DNA of 64,000 nucleotides, from assembly GCF_023074835.1 (NCBI RefSeq), contig NZ_JALLGW010000001.1, forward strand, positions 1,984,001 through 2,048,000. The letters run 5' to 3'. Positions 36,101 to 44,744 of the stretch are shown here, in pieces (the first letter of the stretch is position 1; each line of letters opens with the position of its first letter). This DNA is from Halomarina salina (GTDB lineage Archaea > Halobacteriota > Halobacteria > Halobacteriales > Haloarculaceae). The position numbers and the translations under genes are program-made. A model generated the notes under the pieces. The model searched no databases. It was not told where the DNA came from and saw only the letters and a list, made by a program, of their open reading frames with translations.

Positions 36101-36171
36101 GGGTAGCCAGCGAACTGTTTGGCTGCTACCCTGAAACGACAGTACTGACTGCTGAGAGCAGCGGCTCTCAG
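36101..36171. promoter_or_regulatory. Two inverted repeats inside the left end of the element
   Basis: GGGTAGC (36101-36107) pairs with GCTACCC (36125-36131), and CTGAGAGC/GCTCTCAG forms a perfect 8-bp hairpin with a 4-nt loop at 36152-36171. They lie between attL and the first microgene, so they could be integrase arm sites or operators of the microgene operon. Confidence 0.4.
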
Positions 36172-36191
36172 ACGCGCGCGAGGTGTAGACC

Positions 36192-36296
36192 GTGAGTTCG
36201 TGCCACCAGTGCGGGTGCCGCCCCTCTCCTTGGCCAGGACTGGGCGGCAACCCGCTGGTAGTGTGGCGCCGTGACCACGGAGGTGGTCCGGCGTGA
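36192..36296 (+). CDS. 34-aa zinc-finger-like microprotein, first in a GTG-coupled chain
   Basis: The frame from GTG 36192 reads (V)SSCHQCGCRPSPWPG and ends GGGPA; three closely spaced cysteines suggest metal binding. Its TGA overlaps the GTG of the next frame as GTGA (36293-36296), which argues that it is translated. Too small to classify. Confidence 0.5.
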   Translation: MSSCHQCGCRPSPWPGLGGNPLVVWRRDHGGGPA

Positions 36297-36451
36297 CGAA
36301 CGGCGGTCCCGGACGCATTGAGCGTTGCGTCGTCAGTTCCTTCGGCAGAGACAGGGTTTGTCATAACTCTACGATAGGAAGAAGCGATCAAGAGCTCGGC
36401 CTCGCCCTTGACGATCAGCTCTCAGACGACGACTGGGGGTGGGCAGCGTGA
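36293..36451 (+). CDS. 52-aa unknown protein, second in the GTG-coupled chain
   Basis: From GTG 36293 the product has a basic first half (GGPGRIERCVVSSFGRDR) and an acidic end (LALDDQLSDDDWGWAA). GTGA overlaps at both ends tie it to its neighbours. Not recognised. Confidence 0.5.
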   Translation: MTNGGPGRIERCVVSSFGRDRVCHNSTIGRSDQELGLALDDQLSDDDWGWAA

Positions 36452-36615
36452 TTCGGGATATCCAGGGCGATGCGGTTCCGGATTTCATCCGCGCCAGCCG
36501 CTTGTACGATGTCGAGAAGGGCGAGCAGATCCTCTGGGACTGGCGTCGTAATCAGCCCGCCCGTTCGCGAGAGACTGGTGGCGAACACGGCGACAACGAT
36601 GAGTGGGGGGCCTGA
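36448..36615 (+). CDS. 55-aa unknown protein, third in the GTG-coupled chain
   Basis: From GTG 36448 it reads (V)IRDIQGDAVPDFIRASRLY then EKGEQILWDWRR and an acidic tail. Coupled by GTGA to the gene before and followed 2 nt later by the GTG of the next gene. Not recognised. Confidence 0.55.
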   Translation: MIRDIQGDAVPDFIRASRLYDVEKGEQILWDWRRNQPARSRETGGEHGDNDEWGA

Positions 36616-36617
36616 CC

Positions 36618-38378
36618 GTGTCTCGCTACATCGAGGCCGCCCCGCACGAAGGCGACATACGATTCACGGTTGGAGTCCACCCAGACGAGCACGTCTCCGA
36701 TCACGGGCTAGCACCCTACTATGCGATGGACAGTCTCCTCAAAGACTGGGGAGATCGATGGAAGACGGAGGGGAAGCCGACGGAGACTATCCAGTTTATG
36801 GGCGAAGAGTGGGCCACCAGCTTCGATTACTCGAAGAGTGGGCTCGATCCGTGGGACTATTCGGACTTCCAGATCGAACAGGTCCGTGAGTTCCACTTCT
36901 ACTTCGTTGCGACCGACTCGCCTCACTACAGCGGCAAGCGTGCCGACCAGGACCGTCGGGTAAGAGGCGGGACGATCACAGTGCGCCCACGCTGGCCCAA
37001 TCTCAAGTCCGAGGGGAAACCCGTGTCAGTCCCCAACTACGGTGCCCCATATATCGATGTCCAGGTGCAGGCATCGAATATTCCACACGAGCAGTATCTG
37101 ACGCTCGTCAAGCGCGTGATGACTGCGTACGGTATCGCTGGGCGGTACTTCGACCAACCGCACCCAGACAGCCACATCAACGATTTGGCCTACTACGTGC
37201 GCCTGTTCCGGGGTGAGAGTGGACCGCTGTACGCTCCGGATGGTCCGATTGCCCGTGCGCACACGCTCATTCAGGGCGACCGGAGTGGCTACCGGAAGCA
37301 CGTCGAGGACCATACCAAGATTCCCGGCTACTACGTCACCGCTACCGTCGAGGATGAGAAGGCTGGTGAACTGATTCGTGGCCATACACTCGGAAAGGAA
37401 CTGAAACACTACTACCCGAACCACCCCGACGAGTACGACCCCGATCAGGCACCACATCACCCGAAATTCGAGGTCTCCTACCAGACGAAACGGACCGAGG
37501 AGACGGTACGGTGGAGCGATCTTGAGGATGCTCGTCGAGAACTCGAAGAGACGCTTCTGAATTGTCTCGAATGGTGTGGGCTCGCGACGACTGCTGAAAG
37601 CGACGCGTTCGTGCCGTTCGATTCGTACTGGCAGCTCAGCAATACCCACGAGGCTCGAAAGCTCGTGAAGTGTCCCCTGCCGGAGATCGAAAGCGAGCAG
37701 GAACATCGAGTGATGCAGTTGTGGGGCCAGATGACTGACACGGACCGGGACGTGACAGAACTACTGCTGACCGACGGCGGGAAGATCTCACCGAAGGATG
37801 CCGCCGAACGGACGGGCAACACCTACCGGACGATCCGAACGGTCATCGACCGGATGGAGGGACTCATTCGCCATACCTACGGAGAGATGGAATTGGAGTC
37901 TAAGAAGATCCAGCAGGAGCTGTTAAAGCGAGTGCGAGCAGCCGGTGACCGCTTCGAACAGTCCATCGAGAGCGCCACAATGGATCTCGCCGACGCGGCT
38001 GACGACCGACTTCCAAGCGCATGGGCTCGGCTCCGTCGTGAGTATGCGATCAGTCAGGTGGACGGTGAAAACTGTCGGAAACTACTGAAGGTCGGCTACC
38101 AGCCGAGTGACGAAGTCGAAGCTCGTGAAATCCTCCGCGAGATCAAGACGATGTATTGCCAGCACGTCGAGCCGGACATCTATGGCGTCCACGTCGTCAT
38201 GAGGTTAGCTGATGGGTCCCGAAGACGGTGGCGCAACCTTCGCAACGCCTTTCAGAAGTCCGTCGAGCGACATAGAGAGCTAGAGCGTCAGAACGAGAGA
38301 GCGCGAGAGATGTTCGACTTCGAGGCGTGGATGGACGCCGGTTGTCCGCCAGCAGACGAGTGGGGTAGCGGCGGGTAG
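36618..38378 (+). CDS. Haloarchaeal mobile-element protein with central winged helix, 586 aa
   Basis: No catalytic motif is visible. The first about 290 residues match a family I know from haloarchaeal integrated elements (segments LAPYYAMDSLLKDWGDRWKT, FDYSKSGLDPWD, LIQGDRSGYRKHVEDHT and ELKHYYPNH); I believe it is annotated DUF7845. Residues about 370-420 (LLLTDGGKISPKDAAERTGN, then TIRTVIDRMEGLIRH) are a winged helix-turn-helix. The rest is helical and basic. Start GTG 36618 follows the preceding stop by 2 nt; GTG 36603 would overlap it. By position in the operon beside attL it may regulate or replicate the element. Confidence 0.68.
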   Translation: MSRYIEAAPHEGDIRFTVGVHPDEHVSDHGLAPYYAMDSLLKDWGDRWKTEGKPTETIQFMGEEWATSFDYSKSGLDPWDYSDFQIEQVREFHFYFVATDSPHYSGKRADQDRRVRGGTITVRPRWPNLKSEGKPVSVPNYGAPYIDVQVQASNIPHEQYLTLVKRVMTAYGIAGRYFDQPHPDSHINDLAYYVRLFRGESGPLYAPDGPIARAHTLIQGDRSGYRKHVEDHTKIPGYYVTATVEDEKAGELIRGHTLGKELKHYYPNHPDEYDPDQAPHHPKFEVSYQTKRTEETVRWSDLEDARRELEETLLNCLEWCGLATTAESDAFVPFDSYWQLSNTHEARKLVKCPLPEIESEQEHRVMQLWGQMTDTDRDVTELLLTDGGKISPKDAAERTGNTYRTIRTVIDRMEGLIRHTYGEMELESKKIQQELLKRVRAAGDRFEQSIESATMDLADAADDRLPSAWARLRREYAISQVDGENCRKLLKVGYQPSDEVEAREILREIKTMYCQHVEPDIYGVHVVMRLADGSRRRWRNLRNAFQKSVERHRELERQNERAREMFDFEAWMDAGCPPADEWGSGG

Positions 38379-38775
38379 CAGCTGGCCTGGTTAGAGGTAT
38401 CACTGTCCTACGCGGCTTATCGCGGCAATCTGGACTGGTTTTAGTCCCTCAACCCAGCAGTTACTGCTAAGAATTCCTCCAGCAGAGTCACAAGTAAATT
38501 GACCGACCATATCGAAACCGGAATGCGAGCTTCCGGTTTACTCTTACTCGTGTGCCTAAGGGCACGGAATCAAATTACATGTGAACTCAGTTCAGACGGC
38601 GTAGACGCGCTAGGCTATCAATCCGAGTATACAGCAGACTGCTTCTCAATCTGCGTTTGTTGGTCTCTCCTGTGTTGCATGATGTTCAAAAAGAATCTCC
38701 TGCTTTCTAAACAATGGATTCCTTCTCCCCAAAACGTTATTTATGCTTGTGGCAGTGGAATAGATTGATATATCG
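38379..38775. other. Intergenic stretch where GC content drops
   Basis: No reliable gene. An 89-codon frame (38499-38768, plus strand) is Cys- and Leu-rich without family resemblance. From about 38,460 the sequence becomes visibly AT-rich, continuing through the next gene. A TATA-like ttatttatgc at about 38,737 is about 35 nt before the next start. Confidence 0.5.
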
Positions 38776-41700
38776 ATGCAAATGAGCGTATTACCGGGTT
38801 CCTTCCTTTTGATCTTGACTGCTCTATTGCTATTCTATATATACTCCCGCACAATAAGACCTATTCTCGCTTCAAATCGCTGGGCATTCCCACCAACCAG
38901 TTCTCTGCGGATTAGAGTTTTCCAACGGAGAATCATAGACCGAGGGCTGTGGAGTACAATTACCGGGATAATCCCAATAACTCCTCTTTCAACGTACTTG
39001 AGTTTTATTTGGGTGATTCCGCTTTCTTTAGGATTGGTATTTTCTCTCGCGTATTTTGAATATCCTGGGGAACTGCTGATCTATGGTAGCATTGAGGCAG
39101 GCTGGCAAGCCCAGTTGACGATTACCAGCCTTAGCTTTGTGGTGCTAATATTCTTGCTTGAACAAATTAACCGCAGCAGGTACCGGGAGGGCGTTTTGCG
39201 TAGTTTCCTTTCCTCATCGAGGGTAATGCCGGTATTGTACTATACGCTTTCTGCGTCAGTAATTCTTACATATTTGACATATTATCATTCGCCAGAGAAC
39301 TCTCAACCCCTGTTCCTTGACGCTACATTTTTCTTTCTCGTAGGTACAATCGTAGCAATCGGATATGTTTACTATCGGGCTGTTCGCCTCGTCTTTTCTG
39401 ATTTGCTCGAAAAGCTAACGATTCAACAGATAAATAAAGGAATCAGGCTCCGAGCCATGGACAGAGAGCGAGTCCAGAACTCAGAATCCATAATCCGAGA
39501 TCGCTTACCTGAAAGCGTCCATGTAAATAATCCTCCAATTCGAGCTGACCCAAATCAGACGGTCAGAAGTTATGACGCAAATGAAACTGGACTAGACGGG
39601 TACGTCGTTGACATAGATATCGACCGCCTATCCACTGCTATCAGCCAAGCTAAGGATTCGCTCGGCGAATCAGATGACTTATTCGTAAACTTGAAATTAG
39701 GGCTTGAGATGCAGCGAGGAATCAACTTATTGTCTGTCTATTCTGACAGTACGATTGCTCCGTCCATTCCGTCGGAGGTAATCGAATCCACCCAGGAAGC
39801 CATCTACTGTTCAAAATCTCTTCCTTGGAAGACTGGTGATTCGATAGTCGAGAAGAATATGTCTCATATTAGCGAGGAAACACGCAGAGCAATCACCGAA
39901 AGCAATCCTGTAGAGGTTGAGGCCAATCTAGAACGTTACTCGCTCTTGCTAGAGTCCGCATTGGAATTAGAGCAAGGTTCATTCGTCAATAGTGACGAGG
40001 CCTCAAAGATAGTTGACGGCCACGTCGATTCGATACTCCGGGAAATATATCGCATCATTGAAGCGGTCGCTGAGAGCGGTGTAACCGAAATAGTCACCGC
40101 AGTCCGAGCTGAGATTTTCAGATTTGCTTTAAAGTTTCATCGACGACGAGAGCCGTCACGGTTCCAAAGAACCGTTGGGTTGTATAATTCATTTTATCGG
40201 AACCTCAGTGCTAACCCGAATGTAGACTCAGAAGCGTTGAGAAGCCTACTATATAGCGTTGACAATCTTAGCACGTCTATTTTTGCTTCTCTGAAAGATG
40301 CTGACACGCCAAAAGATGCAGAATCGGTTGGAAAAAACATCGCTGACTTCTATGAGGTCGTCGACGACATGCTCAGATCAGCATTGCAATTAGGAGACGG
40401 AGAGACCTTCAATAATCTCTGGGAGTTAGGTCAGATTGGTTCCTATCGTGTTTCCGATTACCGTGGAATAATCGATCGTACGAGTGCGGAATACGATCAG
40501 GAATTGAGGAGCAGTTTAGTCACTCTCGTTCATGAATTGAGCAATGATACGATAAGCCAGATACAAGATCAGGGGGAAAATAGCGGTGGCGAGGACCTTT
40601 TGGGTAGACTCCCCGATTTTCCTAAGCTCGTGCGGCTTCAAAATCGACTTATCACTGCCGAAATCCAAATAGAAGTAGCCCAGTCAATACGCGATAATTT
40701 CAAAAAGATTCAATTTGTAGCTGCTTCTCATGCTTATAGGATGCAGCAGGTGGGAGATCTTGAGCCCACAGAGTTCTCTAAAATTTGCCAGACATCGTTG
40801 AGTCAGTATGACGTGCACGGATTGATCGACGGATACACTCTGGCAATCTCTAAAGCACCCCACGGGATGAGTAAGTGGAATTGGAATGACTCTAATGCAT
40901 TCAAAAATGCCTGGGTTGAGATGCCCTCTGATGATGAGGTTCTTGGCGAATTCTTTTGCTACATGATGTTGATTCTGATTGACCCCGATGAGTACGAATT
41001 AGACGGGATTACTGAATACAATAATCCGTTGGCAGAAGTTGAACCCAAGGAAAGAAAACCACCAAACCTTCGCTCTATTATCTCAAATATAGAAAAAGAA
41101 GATATTGCGGTGGAACTACTGAGCAGCGCCGACAAATTTGAATTTGAAGAACGACGCCGTATTCTCCAGGTCATGAACACAAATGCAAGGAAAATTCTCA
41201 AAGAGCGTAACCGTAAAGCGATAGCTGATGCCGATATTGATGATGACCTTGTTGCAGAGTTCAGAGATACTTATGAAGAGGAGTTCTGCCAGAGATTTAT
41301 ATTAAGGACAGTTCTGGATGATTTGGGGCAACTCAATGTCGTTGAATATGATAAGGATACAAGTCCGCTTCCTTCTGGCTACTCCGTCAATTATCCCAAG
41401 ATTGCATTCTTACCAAATCATGAGGTGATAACCCATATTGGACGTGATGCTCAGAGTCACGCCGACACAATAACGTCAGCATGGATTTCTGACAATCGAG
41501 ATAATATCAACGAAGTGGAGATGGATCCCGAGAAACCTTTGCCAGAAAAGATTGCGGAGGTTGTCAGAAGTGAGCCAGCAAATCCGAACGATTCTCATGC
41601 ACTAATCCTTTCGGGAGTTCGCGCGCGGGCAGCAGTGAGAGATAGCGACTATTTCCAGAGAGGTGATGGGTCGACCGCTGACAGTGGGGTGTTCACAGTT

Positions 41701-41982
41701 GACAATAACGAAATCCCAACGTACTATGGTGGTGTCGAAAAGTACGATTTCCTGTTACTGATTGGCGAACTAAGCGCACTGGAGCTGGTTGAGTATCGTA
41801 ATAATGGTCAAGTCGTGGATATTGAAGTGGATGCGATTTCACACGAATCGAACTCGGGTGATGATTCAGATAGAAGCGAGGACAACATAATAGACAGGGG
41901 CCAATACGTACATTTACAAATCAAACACTATGCTGAATTCAGTACAACGAGTTACTTTGCAGTAGGTGGTAAAGTGGATTAA
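38776..41982 (+). CDS. AT-rich 1,068-residue membrane protein with large cytoplasmic domain, unknown
   Basis: I do not recognise a family. About five membrane helices occupy residues 5-215 (for example VLPGSFLLILTALLLFYIY, FIWVIPLSLGLVFSLAY, LFLDATFFFLVGTIVAIGYV). The remaining 850 residues are soluble, mostly helical and acidic, without a P-loop, HKD, PD-(D/E)XK or HNH motif that I can find. Codon use differs sharply from every neighbour: many A/T third positions, AGA/ATA codons and AT-rich runs, so it is recent foreign DNA, perhaps from a low-GC source. Start ATG 38776 (ATG 38782 also possible). Its place on a defence-loaded element suggests, but does not show, a defence or exclusion role. 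Confidence 0.7.
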   Translation: MQMSVLPGSFLLILTALLLFYIYSRTIRPILASNRWAFPPTSSLRIRVFQRRIIDRGLWSTITGIIPITPLSTYLSFIWVIPLSLGLVFSLAYFEYPGELLIYGSIEAGWQAQLTITSLSFVVLIFLLEQINRSRYREGVLRSFLSSSRVMPVLYYTLSASVILTYLTYYHSPENSQPLFLDATFFFLVGTIVAIGYVYYRAVRLVFSDLLEKLTIQQINKGIRLRAMDRERVQNSESIIRDRLPESVHVNNPPIRADPNQTVRSYDANETGLDGYVVDIDIDRLSTAISQAKDSLGESDDLFVNLKLGLEMQRGINLLSVYSDSTIAPSIPSEVIESTQEAIYCSKSLPWKTGDSIVEKNMSHISEETRRAITESNPVEVEANLERYSLLLESALELEQGSFVNSDEASKIVDGHVDSILREIYRIIEAVAESGVTEIVTAVRAEIFRFALKFHRRREPSRFQRTVGLYNSFYRNLSANPNVDSEALRSLLYSVDNLSTSIFASLKDADTPKDAESVGKNIADFYEVVDDMLRSALQLGDGETFNNLWELGQIGSYRVSDYRGIIDRTSAEYDQELRSSLVTLVHELSNDTISQIQDQGENSGGEDLLGRLPDFPKLVRLQNRLITAEIQIEVAQSIRDNFKKIQFVAASHAYRMQQVGDLEPTEFSKICQTSLSQYDVHGLIDGYTLAISKAPHGMSKWNWNDSNAFKNAWVEMPSDDEVLGEFFCYMMLILIDPDEYELDGITEYNNPLAEVEPKERKPPNLRSIISNIEKEDIAVELLSSADKFEFEERRRILQVMNTNARKILKERNRKAIADADIDDDLVAEFRDTYEEEFCQRFILRTVLDDLGQLNVVEYDKDTSPLPSGYSVNYPKIAFLPNHEVITHIGRDAQSHADTITSAWISDNRDNINEVEMDPEKPLPEKIAEVVRSEPANPNDSHALILSGVRARAAVRDSDYFQRGDGSTADSGVFTVDNNEIPTYYGGVEKYDFLLLIGELSALELVEYRNNGQVVDIEVDAISHESNSGDDSDRSEDNIIDRGQYVHLQIKHYAEFSTTSYFAVGGKVD

Positions 41983-42242
41983 TAGTACCCCTTGTTGTAT
42001 CACTTCAGTTAGAAAACTGCATCTAAACAGCTTGGTTTTAGTTACCATAGATTGTCCAGACCGGCCCCTCCTTATTAGCCAGATTTACAGTTTGTCATTC
42101 AACCTTGATAAAGAATGCCTCATCATCTACCCTCAACACTCAGCGACTGATTCGCGGTATCTATTCAGCACGCCCTCGGCAAACTACTATCGGGTTAAGA
42201 GTTCACCAGAACCTCTTGCTAAGGTCCCGTTGATCTTGGTGG

Positions 42243-44744
42243 TCATCGCTCCCTGGTCAAGCGTCTGATTGCTTTCATCGGATCCTTCCCAGTGAAGATT
42301 GTATTGAAAGCTCCTCGCCCGAAGCTGCCAAATGCCTCATAACCTTTCGCCACCGCTTGTCCTTGAGTGACGAGCTCGGCCAACCGCGTCAACTCCTCCT
42401 CGTCATAGGCTCTCGCTAGTCGGTCAAAGAGGGGTTCTTCAGAATCATACTCGACGAGTTCGCGATACCAGATCGTGAACAGGAGGAAGGTGAACCCACT
42501 CCGATCGCACTCTGGAATGGATATCTCCGCACCAGTGACATCCTCATAGAGCGTAACAAGCCGCTCGAATCGCGCGTCGTGTGCTTCGAGCTGTGCTTCC
42601 ATCCATGAAGGATTCAGCAACTGTTCTGCAATATAGGGATCTGCAGGCATGAACCAATCATCGTCTCGGGGAGAGAACTGCCGGTAGATCGTCTGTGAAT
42701 AGTAGAACGGGTCTGCTATGTCTGATTCCCGGCCCAACCATCGGAGCAGTGTGAAGCCAAGCGCGGGTCGAATGAACAGCACATCAAACGCTTTCTCCCC
42801 GTCGACGACCTGCTTTGGGTTAATCTTGGCACTGGATAGGACCGTCGAGAGATACGATGAAACCCTAGGTACAACCTGCTCGTCGTGGAGCCGTTCGAGT
42901 ATCTCAGTGCAAATATCGGCGAGCTTCTCCGTGTTGAGCTCCGTCTCGACCCCGTCCGGAAGCTGGTCATCGATGTACCACCGAAGGAGGCCGAGCTCAC
43001 ACCCCGCCCAAACGTTCGAGAGATGATCGACGAGGAGCTGTGCACCTTCGGGTGTCGACTCTGTCTTAAGCGTCTCATCGATCGCTTTGAGCGAGAGTGA
43101 GAGGCCGTCTTTGACCTGTAGATGTCGCGCTCGAGCGTTGTTCGAACTGCTTCTCGCTGATCCACCCCCCCAGTCTGGTTCACCTCTCGGGATTCCAGTC
43201 TCGTCTGTTGTGGCGATGAGCTGATGCTGGTTGATGGATCGAACCGCTCGGGAGAGTGCCATCCCTGCAGTCCCCTGCTCACCAAACAACAGTGATTCGA
43301 AAAGGTCTTGCATTCCCTCTCGACCACCAGTTCGGCGCATATTCCCCTCCTCCCGGGAGTTCGGAATCGCTTCCGTGGTCACCTGCCGGTAGTTCGAATA
43401 CTCCCTATCGGCGGTTTCGAGTCGAACGAGCTCGTCTTCCCATCCCGATTCGATGTTGAGTGTGAGGATGTCGCCTGCAGTCTGATGATCGGTTTGTTCA
43501 TCGCCAGTGTTTATCGGTTCCCACTCGAACCTCACCGTTGGTTCACCGCTACGTGCAGTCAGTTTTACCGACGCTTCCGTTTCGAGTCCGTCTGCGACTA
43601 TCTCAAGCTGGTCGCCATTCGTCTTCGATGTTAACCGTACATCCAGGAGGTCGATGTTCTGCTCGACGATATCGGACGAGCCTTCAAACGAGGGGTACGG
43701 ACGAGTCTGGATGTCCTTCGAATCGACAGGGTCTCCAATCTGCGCCGGGAAGGCACCGGCACCAAGCAGCGGACTGGTGTTCCCTGTAAAGTACATGGAA
43801 TTCGGTGCGTGACGGATGATCCCCGCCTCGATGTTACCGGAATCCGCTGTGTTGACGAGGGCGGAGCCAGTCATATTTGGACTCCCGAACAGACAGGCAC
43901 TCCCCCAGTTTCCTTCGACTATGAGGAACTTGGCGTGGACCCATCGCCCGGTCGAGTGTGAGAGATGGTGGAGAGCCGTGCCTCCACCGAGGTGCTCGAA
44001 CACGGCATCGAGATCGACGTGTGTCGACTCAGGATCCACGACGACGTGATATTCTTCGGCACCCAGCGTATCGGCTATCTCACCGAGTGGTGTGCCCGTG
44101 CTGAAGAACGGGGCGGCGAGCCACGCCTGCTCGATTTCGCCGACTGAATCGGCGAGCTGTTCGATGATCGGATTCTGAAGGTTATGGACGAACTGGGCGT
44201 CCGGTTCAGCTCGTGGTTCAATATCTACTACCCACTCGCTCACTTCGAGCAGCTGGCGTACCTGCGTCCATGTATCTCGGCCCGTCACATACTCGTCAGC
44301 GAGCGTCTCAAGGAAGGTTCGAATCGAGCGAGCGACGTGTACCTCCGCTGCACCAGCTGGGTCATCTGACTCGTACCCTGGCGTAATCATCGCACTGGTC
44401 GCGAGCTGCGCTGCAGTCGTGTACTCGTTTAGCGTCACGTTGGCTGAACTAACGACGAACGAAAGCTGCTCCTCACTTGCCGTGAGCCCAACTTTCGGGT
44501 GAAATACCTCCGTGGCCGAGATCGGCTCGAGATAATACTCGCCGCTGAGGTCGTACGGTGCCCAGTCCTCTCTGGTGATGGCACGATGGTACCGATCCTG
44601 ATCCATCAGCACGACTGGCCGGGCGACCCCAGATTTGTGGAGCTGTTTGAGCAGGTATGTGCGAAAGAACGACGGGTCGAACGGATACGTCGTCATGGCC
44701 GCATACTCCGCGACGTCCGGCTTGAGTGCGTTCGAGAGGTTCAC
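42243..44744 (-). CDS. Phospholipase-D-superfamily (HKD) nuclease-like protein, 833 aa
   Basis: The N-terminal 310 residues hold two PLD half-sites: EVFHPKVGLTASEEQLSFVV then SSANVTLNEY (H-x-K plus Ser/Asn, residues about 80-108), and RWVHAKFLIVEGNWGSACLF then GSPNMTGSAL (residues about 267-300). The Asp of the classical HxKxxxxD is not obvious in either, as in many nuclease-type members. The following 500 residues are unknown. The last 120 are helical and basic at the end (KDPMKAIRRLTRER). Its ATG (44744) overlaps the stop of the upstream 627-residue gene in an ATGA. PLD-type proteins are nucleases or lipases; in defence systems such as DISARM a PLD protein takes part, but the partner here is different. 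Confidence 0.72.
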   Translation of the reverse strand: MNLSNALKPDVAEYAAMTTYPFDPSFFRTYLLKQLHKSGVARPVVLMDQDRYHRAITREDWAPYDLSGEYYLEPISATEVFHPKVGLTASEEQLSFVVSSANVTLNEYTTAAQLATSAMITPGYESDDPAGAAEVHVARSIRTFLETLADEYVTGRDTWTQVRQLLEVSEWVVDIEPRAEPDAQFVHNLQNPIIEQLADSVGEIEQAWLAAPFFSTGTPLGEIADTLGAEEYHVVVDPESTHVDLDAVFEHLGGGTALHHLSHSTGRWVHAKFLIVEGNWGSACLFGSPNMTGSALVNTADSGNIEAGIIRHAPNSMYFTGNTSPLLGAGAFPAQIGDPVDSKDIQTRPYPSFEGSSDIVEQNIDLLDVRLTSKTNGDQLEIVADGLETEASVKLTARSGEPTVRFEWEPINTGDEQTDHQTAGDILTLNIESGWEDELVRLETADREYSNYRQVTTEAIPNSREEGNMRRTGGREGMQDLFESLLFGEQGTAGMALSRAVRSINQHQLIATTDETGIPRGEPDWGGGSARSSSNNARARHLQVKDGLSLSLKAIDETLKTESTPEGAQLLVDHLSNVWAGCELGLLRWYIDDQLPDGVETELNTEKLADICTEILERLHDEQVVPRVSSYLSTVLSSAKINPKQVVDGEKAFDVLFIRPALGFTLLRWLGRESDIADPFYYSQTIYRQFSPRDDDWFMPADPYIAEQLLNPSWMEAQLEAHDARFERLVTLYEDVTGAEISIPECDRSGFTFLLFTIWYRELVEYDSEEPLFDRLARAYDEEELTRLAELVTQGQAVAKGYEAFGSFGRGAFNTIFTGKDPMKAIRRLTRER

